From the IMG/VR virus record IMGVR_UViG_3300038701_001610, positions 1 to 32,347 of that record: a DNA stretch of 32,347 bases; one strand, given 5' to 3'. Below, piece after piece: positions 20,760 to 28,446 of the stretch (positions within the stretch are counted from its first letter, which is position 1; each line of letters opens with the position of its first letter). This DNA is from a virus. The notes below the pieces were generated by a model. The model saw nothing but the letters and a program-made list of their open reading frames with translations. It did no database searches and had not been told where the DNA came from. Position numbers and translations under genes: made by a program.

Positions 20760-22153
20760 GCGCCGCCGGCTACGTCGAGGGCGCCGATCCGCGCCTAGCG
20801 CATCTCAAGGTCCCGCCGCACAGCCTCGAGGCCGAGCAGGCCGTGCTCGGCGGCTTGCTGCTGTCGCCGGAGGCGTGGTTCGAGGTCGTCGACGTGCTCC
20901 GCGTCGAGGACTTCTTCCGCGGCGATCACCGGTTGATCTGGACGGCCTGCGCGGAGCTGGTGGCTGGCGAGCAGCCCGTGGACATCCTCACCGTCCGCAC
21001 GCACCTCGCGGAGACCGGCGCCGCTGGGCGCGGGGTCGACGTCGCGTACCTGGCCGAGCTCTTGGACTCGGTCCCCGGCGTGGCGAACATCCGCGCCTAC
21101 GCCGAGATCGTCCGTCGGACGGCTCAGCACCGCACCGTGATCAGCGCGGCGAACCGCATCGCCGACGGCGCCTTTGCCGGCCAGGTCGGCGTGCCGGAGG
21201 CGCAGGCCGAGATCATGGGCCTCGACGCCGACCGCGGCGGTCGCGGTCCGGTGAGCGCCCTCGACGCCGCGCGCCTGTTCGTGGCGGGCCTGGACCGCCG
21301 CAAGGCCGGGGGGCTGGTGGGCATGTCGACTGGCCTCGGTCCGCTCGACGACCGCTGGGGCGGCATGCAGCCGGGGCAGCTGATCGTCATCGCGGGCCGG
21401 CCGAGCATGGGCAAGTCGGCCCTCGCGATGCAGATCGCGCACCACGTCGCAGGCGACGACGAGCAGCCTGCCGGCAGCCGCGTGCTCGTCTGGTCGGGCG
21501 AGATGAGCGCCGAGCAGATCTTCCAGCGCGAGATCAGCCGCCGCGCGCGGATCGGCATGACCGCGCTGCAGCGCGTGGACCTCGACCACGACGCCGGCTG
21601 GGAGCGCGTGACGGGCGCCATGCGCACGGCGCGCGACCTGGCGATCGACTACGACGACGACGCCGGCCAGACCATTGAGGGCGTGTGCGCTCGCGCGCGG
21701 CGGCAGGCGGCTCGGGGCGGCCTGCGCCTGCTCGCCGTGGACTACCTCCAGCTTCTGGACCAGGGCGGCGACGACAATCAGGCCGAACGCCTCGGGACCA
21801 TCAGCCGGGCCCTGAAGCGGCTCGCCGGCGAGCTGCAGGTGCCGGTGATCGCGCTGAGCCAGCTGAACCGCGCCCTCGAGCAGCGCACGAACAAGCGCCC
21901 GACGATGGCCGACCTGCGTGGCTCTGGCGCGATCGAGCAGGACGCGGACATCGTCCTCGGCCTGTACCGCGACGAGGTCTACAACGAGCACAGCCGCGAG
22001 AAGGGCGTCGCCGAGCTCATCACGCTCAAGGGGCGCGACATCGGCATCGGCACCGACCGCGTCGCCACGCACCTGCACCGCATGAGTTTCGAGGCGCTGG
22101 CGGACGGCTGGACGCCGCCGGCCGCGCCCGCTGCGCCGGAGGACGACATCTGA
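20756..22153 (+). CDS. dnaB: Replicative DNA helicase, DnaB family
   Basis: A 465-residue hexameric helicase of usual length. The N-terminal domain starts PPHSLEAEQAVLGGLLLSPE; the RecA-like domain has Walker A GRPSMGKS at 214-221, Walker B LLAVDYLQLL at 325-334, then ALSQLNRALEQRTNKRPTMA and the arginine-finger region SGAIEQDADIVLGLYRDE. It unwinds the fork for phage replication and makes the phage independent of host DnaB loading. The ATG overlaps the O-like stop by four bases. The phage has its own helicase rather than a lambda P-type loader. Confidence 0.93.
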   Translation: MSAAGYVEGADPRLAHLKVPPHSLEAEQAVLGGLLLSPEAWFEVVDVLRVEDFFRGDHRLIWTACAELVAGEQPVDILTVRTHLAETGAAGRGVDVAYLAELLDSVPGVANIRAYAEIVRRTAQHRTVISAANRIADGAFAGQVGVPEAQAEIMGLDADRGGRGPVSALDAARLFVAGLDRRKAGGLVGMSTGLGPLDDRWGGMQPGQLIVIAGRPSMGKSALAMQIAHHVAGDDEQPAGSRVLVWSGEMSAEQIFQREISRRARIGMTALQRVDLDHDAGWERVTGAMRTARDLAIDYDDDAGQTIEGVCARARRQAARGGLRLLAVDYLQLLDQGGDDNQAERLGTISRALKRLAGELQVPVIALSQLNRALEQRTNKRPTMADLRGSGAIEQDADIVLGLYRDEVYNEHSREKGVAELITLKGRDIGIGTDRVATHLHRMSFEALADGWTPPAAPAAPEDDI

Positions 22154-22359
22154 TGCCCAGCCTGAAGACCTGCGCCTGCGGAACGAGGGAGACCTACAAG
22201 GACCGCTTCCGCCGCGGGCAGTGCGGACTATGCGTCCGAGATCAGGAGCGCCGAGCGAAGAATCGCTTGCTGGCGCGCACGTGGCCGCAGACGGCTGCCG
22301 GCCGGCTGACGTGCCGACCCTGGACGCGCGCTGGCCAGCCTGCCGGAGGCGTGTCGTGA
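22153..22359 (+). CDS. Small zinc-knuckle protein
   Basis: A 68-residue basic protein starting MPSLKTCACGTRETYKDRFR. Cysteines in CACG (7-9) and CGLC (24-27) make a likely zinc knuckle; the rest is arginine-rich and could bind nucleic acid. The ATG overlaps the dnaB TGA, and the stop overlaps the next GTG. Function unknown. Confidence 0.6.
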   Translation: MPSLKTCACGTRETYKDRFRRGQCGLCVRDQERRAKNRLLARTWPQTAAGRLTCRPWTRAGQPAGGVS

Positions 22360-22796
22360 CCGTGGCGCCTGCAACCATCGCCCTCCTGCGCGAACGCGGC
22401 GCTCGCTACACGCGGCAGGAGTGGGCGGACGCCCTGGGCCTGTCGCTGCAGGCGCTGCTCGACGTGCAGCTCGAGCACGACCTGTCCGTCATGGCGGCCG
22501 TGCCCGGTGATCACGTCCGGCAGCCGAGGCGGCACGCGCGCCGCGTGGCGGATCTGCGCGTCGCGCTGGGTGAGCCTGCGGCGTCCGCACCCGAGCCGGA
22601 CGAAGCAGCCGCAGCCGAGCCCCCGCCAAGCCGTCCCGCGAAGGTCCGCCTCGAGCGCCCCCGCGCAGGCCCGCCTGATGCCCTCGACGACCCGGAGGGC
22701 TTCCTCGAGTGGCGCCTGCGCCTGATCGGCCGCATCGCGCGCCGGATACGCGCGGAGGAGCAGGGCGAGGAGCTCGAGGAGGTGCGGTTCGCATGA
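22356..22796 (+). CDS. Hypothetical protein with N-terminal HTH-like segment
   Basis: A 146-residue protein. The first 45 residues (ATIALLRERGARYTRQEWAD then ALGLSLQALLDVQL) could form a helix-turn-helix. A proline/alanine-rich linker follows at about 75-100 and the end is a charged helix (EEQGEELEEVRF). It is soluble and has no cysteines. The GTG at 22356 makes the GTGA overlap used by its neighbours. Its position among DNA-processing genes suggests a replication or recombination accessory role, but this is inference. Confidence 0.58.
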   Translation: MTVAPATIALLRERGARYTRQEWADALGLSLQALLDVQLEHDLSVMAAVPGDHVRQPRRHARRVADLRVALGEPAASAPEPDEAAAAEPPPSRPAKVRLERPRAGPPDALDDPEGFLEWRLRLIGRIARRIRAEEQGEELEEVRFA

Positions 22797-23266
22797 AGCG
22801 CACGCCTCTGCAGCGCCGCACGCCGCTCCGCGCGAGGAAGACACTTCGCAGCGGTCCGCCGAAGGGCGTCCGCGAGCAGCTCCCAAGCATGTGGTACCCG
22901 GCTGGAGCTCGGCGCCTGCGCACGCGCATCGACCAGCCGAACGCTCGCGAGCGCCGCTGGCGCGAAGCCGTCCGCAGCCTCGGCTCGATCATCAACTGCA
23001 GCGCGAACGTGGAGATCCACCACTGCGCGGGCCGGACTGCCCGCCACGAGGGCGTGGCCATCGGCCACTACTGGATCCTTCCGCTGACGCACGCGCAGCA
23101 CCAGGGCCCGGACGGCATCCATGCGCACCCGCACCGCAAGGAGCGCGAGAAGGAGCTGTTCGAACGCCTGCTGACGCTCTGCCGCGCGCAGAACCGCAAC
23201 CGCGGCGCGGACATCGAGCTGCCGCCGCCCGAGGTCATCGACGCAATCCGGAGGTACCGCAGATGA
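22793..23266 (+). CDS. HNH-like / Ref-type putative nuclease
   Basis: A 157-residue very basic protein. It starts MKRTPLQRRTPLRARKTLRS, a style typical of NinG/Ref-like phage recombination nucleases, and has CSANVEIHHCAGRTARHEGV at about 62-81, then HYWILPLTHAQHQGPDGIHA with several histidines. Those His/Cys clusters look like a zinc-bound HNH-type centre, though the exact residues cannot be fixed by eye. It is in a block with DUF6378 and VRR-NUC genes. A role in phage recombination is plausible. Confidence 0.55.
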   Translation: MKRTPLQRRTPLRARKTLRSGPPKGVREQLPSMWYPAGARRLRTRIDQPNARERRWREAVRSLGSIINCSANVEIHHCAGRTARHEGVAIGHYWILPLTHAQHQGPDGIHAHPHRKEREKELFERLLTLCRAQNRNRGADIELPPPEVIDAIRRYRR

Positions 23267-23661
23267 GCGCGACCCGCGCAGACCAGGACCGCGAGCTGGA
23301 GCACGAGGAGCGCCTCCGCGCTCTCGAGGCCGCCGGCGTCGACCACGACCCTGTCACGGGCGAGGCGCTGTCGATCCGGCAGATGGTCCTCCGCGATGCG
23401 GAGCGTCTGGTCACGGGTGCGCGCGCCGATGAGTACGGGCCGCCGGCAGCCAGCCTTCAGCGCATCGCAGAGGGCTGGACCTGGTGGCTCTGCGCTCGCG
23501 GGCGTCAGGTCCACATTGCCGCCGAAGACGTCGCGGGCATGCTGGCCCTCCTCAAGCTCGCGAGGGCGTCTCAGACGCCGTCTCACGCCGACAGCTGGGT
23601 GGACCTCGCCGGCTACGCCGCCATCGGCGCCGAGGTGGCTGGCGCGAAGCCGGGCGCCTGA
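23263..23661 (+). CDS. DUF6378-family protein
   Basis: A 132-residue protein. Its core has DEYGPPAASLQRIAEGWTWW, then IAAEDVAGMLALLKLARASQ and HADSWVDLAGYAAIGAEVAG, a recognisable phage family (DUF6378). These proteins are helical and have features reminiscent of nucleotide-pyrophosphohydrolase-like all-alpha folds; the acidic residues in D-E-Y and D-S-W-V-D-x-A-G are the best conserved. Whether it hydrolyses nucleotides has not been shown. ATG overlaps the nuclease gene stop. Confidence 0.75.
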   Translation: MSATRADQDRELEHEERLRALEAAGVDHDPVTGEALSIRQMVLRDAERLVTGARADEYGPPAASLQRIAEGWTWWLCARGRQVHIAAEDVAGMLALLKLARASQTPSHADSWVDLAGYAAIGAEVAGAKPGA

Positions 23662-24173
23662 TGCGCGTCCGCGACGCCAGCGAGTTGCCGGAGCCGCTCC
23701 GCCGCCAGATCGAGGCGAAGCAGTCCGGCGCCTCCTCGCCATCGCGAGCGGCCACGCCGTCGACGAGCACCCCGTCGAGCACGGCCTCGACGCCCCGCGA
23801 CGATCGTGAGCACCGCGAGCAGGTGGAGTTTGTGACCTGGGTGCAGACCGCGCTCCCGGGCCTCGCCGAGTGCATGACCGCTATACCGCACGGCGGGCAC
23901 CGCCGGAAGGGCGTCGCCGGGAAGCTGGTGGCGGAAGGCGTCCGCCGCGGCTATCCGGACGTCCTGTTCGATGTGCCTCGAGGCCCGTGGCACGGCCTGC
24001 GCGTAGAGATGAAGGCCGAGGACGGTGTCGTCAGCGACGACCAGCTGGCGTGGATATCGCGCCTGCTTCGACACGGCTACCTCGCTGTCGTCGCCGAGAA
24101 CGCCGAGCACGCGAAGCGGATCGCCCTCGACTACTGGCAGCTCGGCCCCTACCGGACACCGGAGACGACCTGA
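23661..24173 (+). CDS. VRR-NUC domain nuclease
   Basis: A 170-residue protein. After a serine/threonine/proline-rich N-terminal 50 residues comes a VRR-NUC domain: EHREQVEFVTWVQ with the first acidic residue, AIPHGGHRRK, GYPDVLF with D100, LRVEMKAEDGVVSDDQLAWI with E116 and K118, and a final hydrophobic strand YLAVVAENAEHA. This is the PD-(D/E)xK-type active site of phage Holliday-junction or structure-specific nucleases. It may resolve replication or recombination intermediates before packaging. The flexible N-terminus is longer than in most small VRR-NUC phage proteins. Confidence 0.85.
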   Translation: MRVRDASELPEPLRRQIEAKQSGASSPSRAATPSTSTPSSTASTPRDDREHREQVEFVTWVQTALPGLAECMTAIPHGGHRRKGVAGKLVAEGVRRGYPDVLFDVPRGPWHGLRVEMKAEDGVVSDDQLAWISRLLRHGYLAVVAENAEHAKRIALDYWQLGPYRTPETT

Positions 24174-24601
24174 TGGGAGCACCCGCCATGGCCATCCCGA
24201 CGCTCTACGACCTCGACGGCGAGGAGATCGAGATCCGCCACGTGCACTGGCAGCTGTGGGGTGAGATGGCTCGTGGCAGAGCGGTTGCCGGCCCTCGCCT
24301 GGCGCAGGTGCACATCGAGCGGGGTCCGGTGGAGCTCCACTCGGTGCGCCAGCTGTTCGGCCTCACGCCTCGAGACGAAGACCTGGCCGAGGCGATCGGG
24401 CAGGGCGTGCGGCGCCTGGACGCCCAGATCCCCACCAAGGCGCTGGCGGTGCGCAGCCGGTTCGTCGCCTGGAGCGAGCACGTCGCGATGAAGGATCTCG
24501 CTCGCCGCTTCGGCGTCACCCCGGCCCGCGTGAGCCAGATGGCGGACGAAGGCATGGCCGTGGTGGAGCGATGGGTCCGTGACGCCTACGGCGCCGGCTG
24601 A
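24173..24601 (+). CDS. HTH protein, possible late-gene regulator
   Basis: A 142-residue protein starting MGAPAMAIPTLYDLDGEEIE. Near the C-terminus is a sigma-like helix-turn-helix, MKDLARRFGVTPARVSQMAD at about 108-127. It is near the end of the early right operon, where lambda-like phages carry a Q-type antiterminator or other late activator, and the terminator and late genes are about 0.5 kb downstream. The N-terminal part is not recognised. ATG overlaps the preceding TGA. Confidence 0.5.
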   Translation: MGAPAMAIPTLYDLDGEEIEIRHVHWQLWGEMARGRAVAGPRLAQVHIERGPVELHSVRQLFGLTPRDEDLAEAIGQGVRRLDAQIPTKALAVRSRFVAWSEHVAMKDLARRFGVTPARVSQMADEGMAVVERWVRDAYGAG

Positions 24602-24776
24602 GCGCCCCTGGCCGGACCGCTACCGCGACGAGGCGCAGTGCAGCACCTGCGCCCACGCGCAGCACCACGCGGACTATCCATGGCTCGCACGATGCACGGC
24701 GGGCCAGACCCTCGGACTGGTGATGGCGGGAGATTGGCGATGGTGCCCGACGTGGACGAGCAGGACGACGGACTGA
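24579..24776 (+). CDS. Small cysteine-rich protein
   Basis: A 65-residue protein starting at GTG 24579, inside the end of the previous gene. It reads MTPTAPAERPWPDRYRDEAQ then CSTCAHAQHHADYPWLARC and ends with DWRWCPTW. Four cysteines and two histidines could bind zinc. It overlaps both neighbours, by 23 and 37 bases. Short tryptophan/cysteine proteins of this kind are frequent in phage early operons and have no known function. Confidence 0.5.
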   Translation: MTPTAPAERPWPDRYRDEAQCSTCAHAQHHADYPWLARCTAGQTLGLVMAGDWRWCPTWTSRTTD

Positions 24777-25000
24777 CGCCGACCCAGCGCGCGGTTCGCG
24801 ACTACGTGGTCGAGCAGATCGAGCGCACGCAGCACTGGCCGACGCGGGCAGAGATCGCCGAGGCCATGGGCTGGAGCTCGCCGAACGCGGCGCAGCAGGT
24901 CCTCGAGGCGCTGGAGCGCAAGGGGTGGATCGGTCGCCGCGGTCCTCGCAGGCTTCCGGTGCTGGTGCGCCACAGCGTCCGCGTCGAGGCCGCGACGTAG
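24740..25000 (+). CDS. LexA-like winged-helix DNA-binding protein
   Basis: An 86-residue protein with GGGAGA before the ATG. It is close to the LexA N-terminal domain alone: LTPTQRAVRDYVVEQIERTQ then WPTRAEIAEAMGWSSPNAAQ, with a short wing (GWIGRRGPRRLPVL). The peptidase half of LexA is absent. Such a protein could compete with host LexA at SOS boxes or control phage late transcription. A LexA-box-like sequence lies four bases after its stop. Last gene of the early right operon. Confidence 0.8.
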   Translation: MVPDVDEQDDGLTPTQRAVRDYVVEQIERTQHWPTRAEIAEAMGWSSPNAAQQVLEALERKGWIGRRGPRRLPVLVRHSVRVEAAT

Positions 25001-25003
25001 CGA

Positions 25004-25037
25004 TACTGTATGGCGCGACACGTGTATGACGCGCCAT
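25004..25037. promoter_or_regulatory. Nested palindromes with LexA-box-like half sites
   Basis: An 8-bp inverted repeat (ATGGCGCG at 25010-25017 with CGCGCCAT at 25030-25037) encloses the palindrome ACACGTGT (25018-25025). Overlapping them is CTGT-N8-ACAC (25006-25021), one base from the gammaproteobacterial CTGT-N8-ACAG box. It lies between the LexA-like gene and the lysis genes, so it may be an operator for late transcription, or simply an RNA hairpin. Confidence 0.42.
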
Positions 25038-25102
25038 CTACCGGCCCTTAATCGACTCTGGCACGGTGGCGCAAGTTGGGCGAATGCGCCCTGATAGATG
25101 CA

Positions 25103-25145
25103 AACGAAGCCCCGCCCGGTCGTTCCGGCGCGGGGCTTCTTCGTT
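25103..25145. terminator. Rho-independent-type terminator hairpin
   Basis: A perfect 10-bp stem (GAAGCCCCGC at 25106-25115 with its complement at 25130-25139) closes a 14-base loop, and the sequence TTCGTT follows. The outer AACGAA (25103-25108) can instead pair with TTCGTT (25140-25145). It stands between the early right operon and the lysis genes, so early transcription should stop here unless an antiterminator acts. The tract of T is weak; it may work in both directions. Confidence 0.7.
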
Positions 25146-25157
25146 CTGGGGGTCTGG

Positions 25158-25577
25158 ATGGCCGACGACGCTGGCGGCGACTGGGACGGCACGGAGCGTC
25201 GAGATCGCCCCCGTGTCTCGAAGGAGCATCAGGCCGTGCTCGAGGGCGTCGACGCAATCGTCGTGCGACGCCTGCAGCCGCTGCACGAGCGCGTCGCCAG
25301 CGTCGACACGCGGGTCGAGATGCTGCAGGACTCGCTCGAGCGCAACTGGGACAAGACGGACCTGATCTCGGAGCGGGTCGCCAGCCTGTCGGGCGTGAAG
25401 CACGTCGAGGTCGAGGCCGAGAAGGCCAGCCTCTCCCTGCGTCTGAGTCCGAAGCAGACGTCGACGCTTCTCCGCACTCTCGCATGGTTCGCGGCGGCGG
25501 CCGTACTCACTGCGAGCACCATCGCGCTCCTATCGGGCCTGCACCCGGGCGAGTTGCTCAAGGGGATCTCGACGTGA
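25158..25577 (+). CDS. XhlA-like coiled-coil and membrane lysis protein
   Basis: A 139-residue protein. It has an N-terminal acidic part (MADDAGGDWDGTERRDRPRV), a helix that could form a coiled coil (about 25-75) and one hydrophobic helix near the C-terminus (LLRTLAWFAAAAVLTASTIA, 104-123). That layout is the one of XhlA/haemolysin-type proteins that work with holins. The ATG at 25158 was chosen because a G-rich ribosome site precedes it; the earlier ATG at 25098 lies in the terminator. First gene of the late/lysis block, overlapped by the endolysin GTG. Confidence 0.65.
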   Translation: MADDAGGDWDGTERRDRPRVSKEHQAVLEGVDAIVVRRLQPLHERVASVDTRVEMLQDSLERNWDKTDLISERVASLSGVKHVEVEAEKASLSLRLSPKQTSTLLRTLAWFAAAAVLTASTIALLSGLHPGELLKGIST

Positions 25578-26086
25578 CGCAGACCATCACCACCGCGATC
25601 GCCTACTTCCCCGAGCACGAACTCGCCTGCGAGTGCTGCGGCGAAGTCAGCCTGCACCCGGCGCTGGGCGCTGCATTGCCGTTCCTGCGCCTCGAGCACG
25701 GAGGTCCGCTCACGCCGAACAGTGTCTGCCGGTGCCTGGCGCACAACGCTCGCGTCGGCGGCCATCCCCGATCGCTGCACACCATGGAGCCCTCCGAGGA
25801 GGAGCTCGTCGAGGTGCACGCGGGGCGTCGTGGCGCCCGGGCGGGCACGCTGGGCGCGGATCTCCGCTGGCGTGGGTGGCCGGCAGAGAAGCAGATCGCG
25901 CTCGCGTCGCTCGCCCGGCGCCGGGGCTGGGCCGTCGGCCTGCACCCGGGCTTCATTCACGTCGATCGCCGCGGCGAGATCGGGCTGCCGATCGTCGTGT
26001 TCGAGTACTCCGCCTGGGCGGCGGACGGCGCCTTCGACGCGGACGTGATCCGCGCCGTCGAGGTCGAGTGGAGAGCGGCGGCATGA
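25574..26086 (+). CDS. M15-type peptidase endolysin
   Basis: A 170-residue protein of the peptidase M15 family. It has FPEHELACECCGEVSLHPAL near the start, PLTPNSVCRCLAHNARVGGH, the ligand histidine in SLH (H69), the aspartate in GADLRW (D96) and the last histidine in GFIHVD (H129). These would hold the catalytic zinc and cut peptide bonds in peptidoglycan. The gap between the first histidine and the aspartate, 26 residues, is longer than the usual S-x-H-x(6)-D. It has no signal peptide, so it needs the holin downstream. GTG overlaps the XhlA-like stop. Confidence 0.8.
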   Translation: MTQTITTAIAYFPEHELACECCGEVSLHPALGAALPFLRLEHGGPLTPNSVCRCLAHNARVGGHPRSLHTMEPSEEELVEVHAGRRGARAGTLGADLRWRGWPAEKQIALASLARRRGWAVGLHPGFIHVDRRGEIGLPIVVFEYSAWAADGAFDADVIRAVEVEWRAAA

Positions 26087-26661
26087 GCATCTGGAAGAAG
26101 GTCCGCGCAGGCGTCTCCACGGTCATGCCCGTGGCCGCCAAGGTGCTCGGCACGGCGCACCCGCTCGCCGGCATGGCCGTGGAGTTCCTCGCCGGCGCTC
26201 TCGACGTCGACGCCGAAGGGAAGAGCCGCCGCGCGTTGGAGCGGGAAGTCGCCGCCCGCATGGAGGCACCGACCGCTTCGGACCTGGCCGCCATCCAGAA
26301 GGCGAACAACGAGTTCGAGTTAGCGATCGCCCAGCTGGGCTACGACGAGCAGCGCCTCGACGTCGAGCTGGCCGAGCTCGAGATGGCCGACCGTCAGAAC
26401 GCCCGGGCACTGGCCGGCCAGACCGGGATCTGGCCGCAGTTCACCCTCGCCGTCACGCTCACGCTCATGGTGTTCGGCCTGGCGGGGCTGCTCGTCTGGA
26501 TGCTCACGGCCGAGTTCGAGACGAAGCCGGAGGTGCTCGCATTGGTCTCGACTCTGTTCGGCGCGGTGCTCAGTGAGTGGCGTGGCTGCCTGGCGTTCTT
26601 CAACGGGACCACGCACGGCTCCTCAAGGAAAACCGACGCAATGGCTGCCAAGGCGCGCTGA
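26083..26661 (+). CDS. Holin
   Basis: A 192-residue protein. It starts MSIWKKVRAGVSTVMPVAAK with an amphipathic, glycine/alanine-rich region, then a charged helical middle (60-110), a clear membrane helix (QFTLAVTLTLMVFGLAGLLV, 119-138) and a second hydrophobic stretch near 150-172. The end, FFNGTTHGSSRKTDAMAAKA, is the typical C-terminus of phage holins of the three-helix type. It would form holes in the inner membrane at lysis time. ATG overlaps the endolysin TGA. Confidence 0.8.
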   Translation: MSIWKKVRAGVSTVMPVAAKVLGTAHPLAGMAVEFLAGALDVDAEGKSRRALEREVAARMEAPTASDLAAIQKANNEFELAIAQLGYDEQRLDVELAELEMADRQNARALAGQTGIWPQFTLAVTLTLMVFGLAGLLVWMLTAEFETKPEVLALVSTLFGAVLSEWRGCLAFFNGTTHGSSRKTDAMAAKAR

Positions 26662-26664
26662 CCC

Positions 26665-28446
26665 ATGGCCCTCACGACCTTCGAGCTCTCTGGCGTCGCG
26701 CATAGCGGCGACGGGTCCGTGCTCGCAGCCGCCACGGTCCACATTCAGCTCGTCGACCAACGCGGCAACCCCGCTGCAGACTTCTTCACAGGGTCGCCGT
26801 CGGGCGCTCAACTGCCGATCGCTGTCACGGGCGCCACGGACGCGAGCGGCGCCTGGGCGGTGAGCTTGCCGTCCAATCTCGACGGCAACCAGGACACGCG
26901 CTACCGTGTCCGCATCGTGGATCCGGCCACGCGGCTGGCGCTGGTGGACGAGATCGTCCAGATGCCGCGAGCGGATTCGGCGCTCTCGGCGCTGGTGGAC
27001 GCTACCGCTGTTACGCCGAACCCACAGTCCGCTGCCGCCGCGGAGGTCGCGAAAGCGGCGGAGTGGGCGAACAAGCCCGAGGACTCGCTCGTCTCCGCTG
27101 CGGCTGGCGGCGACGAGGCCGACGACTACTCCGCGAGGCACTTCGCCGCGAAGGCCGCGGCCAGCGCCGACGGCGTCGCCGCACAGGTCACGGCGGCATC
27201 GAATCACCGCACGACCGCGGAGCGGTTCGCATCGGCAGCGGAGGACGTCGAGGTCGTCGACGCGGACACGTCGACCGGGACAGGCCTGTTCTCCGCGCTG
27301 CACCACGCTGCGAAGGCTGCCGCGCAGGTCGTCCTCGCCGCGGCGCAGGCGACGCTTGCCGGGCATCGTGAGACCACCGCATCGCGCTTCGCATCGGCCG
27401 CGGAGGACGTCGAGGTCGTCGACGCAGAGACAGGGCTCTCGACCGGCCTGTTCTCCGCGCTGCACTACGCGGCCAAGGCCGCGGCGTCCGCCGTGGCTGC
27501 CGCGGCCTCGAGCGCAGCGGCAGGCCTCCGGGTCAACTACGCGGCGGAGTGGGCGACCAAGCCCGAGGACGCGCTCGTCTCCGCGGACGCCGGCGGCGAC
27601 GAGGTCGACGACTACTCCGCGAAGCACTTCGCGGCGAAGGCAGGCGCGTCGGCGGCGTCTGCCTCCGGATCGGCTGGCGCTGCGTCCACAAGCGCCGGGG
27701 CCGCCGGCTCCGCCGCGACGACCGCGGCCGACGCGGCGACTCTGGCGGGCAGCCACCGCACGACGGCTGCGCGGCACGCATCGGAGGCCGAGGACGTCGA
27801 GGTCGTGGACGCGGCCACGAGCACCGGGACAGGCCTGTTCTCGGCCCTCCATCACGCCGCAAAAGCGGCAGCCAGCGCCGCCCTTGCGCTCCTGCGCTCC
27901 GGCTACGCCGAGGAGTGGGCGACGGCGACGACGCCGGTCAGCGCCGCCGCCGGCGGCGACGGCACCGCAAAGGGCGCTCGTGGATATGCGCAGGACGCCG
28001 CCGCAGACGCTGCGACCGCAGCCATTGCCGCGACGCGCGCGGACTTGCTCGGGCACATCGAGTTTGCGCTCGACCTGATAGCCCAGATCGACCGGGCCTT
28101 CCCCGCGCTGCAGGCGCAGGTGGACGCAGATGCTGATGCGTTGCGCTCTGAGGTAGAGGCAGACATTGCGGCCATGCAGGCCGAGGTTGACGCCGTTGAC
28201 GTGCCGACGTTGGTCGCCCTGCTCGAGCTGGCAATCGATGCGGCTGGAGTAGCCGGGCGCCAGATCAACGGCGGCACGATCCGCCTCCGCGGCGGTTCGC
28301 TTGCGATCCCGGCGCTGCGCATTGGTGACGCGGCGATCTACCAGTCGGCCACAGACACGCTGTCCGTCGCGCTTGCCGGCACTGAGGTGCTGCGCGCGAC
28401 CACCGCCGGCCTGACCGTGTACGGCGCCCTGACGGAGGCCCCATGA
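26665..28446 (+). CDS. Modular tail fibre protein
   Basis: A 593-residue alanine-rich fibre. Residues 1-115 form a beta-rich head that may attach to the tail. Then come repeat modules. Type A, EEWATKPEDxLVS(x)AAGGD..DDYS.HFAAKA, is at 131-166 and 292-327, with a partial copy at 412-452. Type B, with AEDVEVVDA and TGLFSALHHAAKAAA, is at 181-219, 234-273 and 364-402. Residues 480-512 look like a trimeric coiled coil, and 536-590 a beta-type tip. Such fibres are trimeric. The fibre precedes the two genes that should form the variable tip. Starts three bases after the holin. Confidence 0.85.
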   Translation: MALTTFELSGVAHSGDGSVLAAATVHIQLVDQRGNPAADFFTGSPSGAQLPIAVTGATDASGAWAVSLPSNLDGNQDTRYRVRIVDPATRLALVDEIVQMPRADSALSALVDATAVTPNPQSAAAAEVAKAAEWANKPEDSLVSAAAGGDEADDYSARHFAAKAAASADGVAAQVTAASNHRTTAERFASAAEDVEVVDADTSTGTGLFSALHHAAKAAAQVVLAAAQATLAGHRETTASRFASAAEDVEVVDAETGLSTGLFSALHYAAKAAASAVAAAASSAAAGLRVNYAAEWATKPEDALVSADAGGDEVDDYSAKHFAAKAGASAASASGSAGAASTSAGAAGSAATTAADAATLAGSHRTTAARHASEAEDVEVVDAATSTGTGLFSALHHAAKAAASAALALLRSGYAEEWATATTPVSAAAGGDGTAKGARGYAQDAAADAATAAIAATRADLLGHIEFALDLIAQIDRAFPALQAQVDADADALRSEVEADIAAMQAEVDAVDVPTLVALLELAIDAAGVAGRQINGGTIRLRGGSLAIPALRIGDAAIYQSATDTLSVALAGTEVLRATTAGLTVYGALTEAP

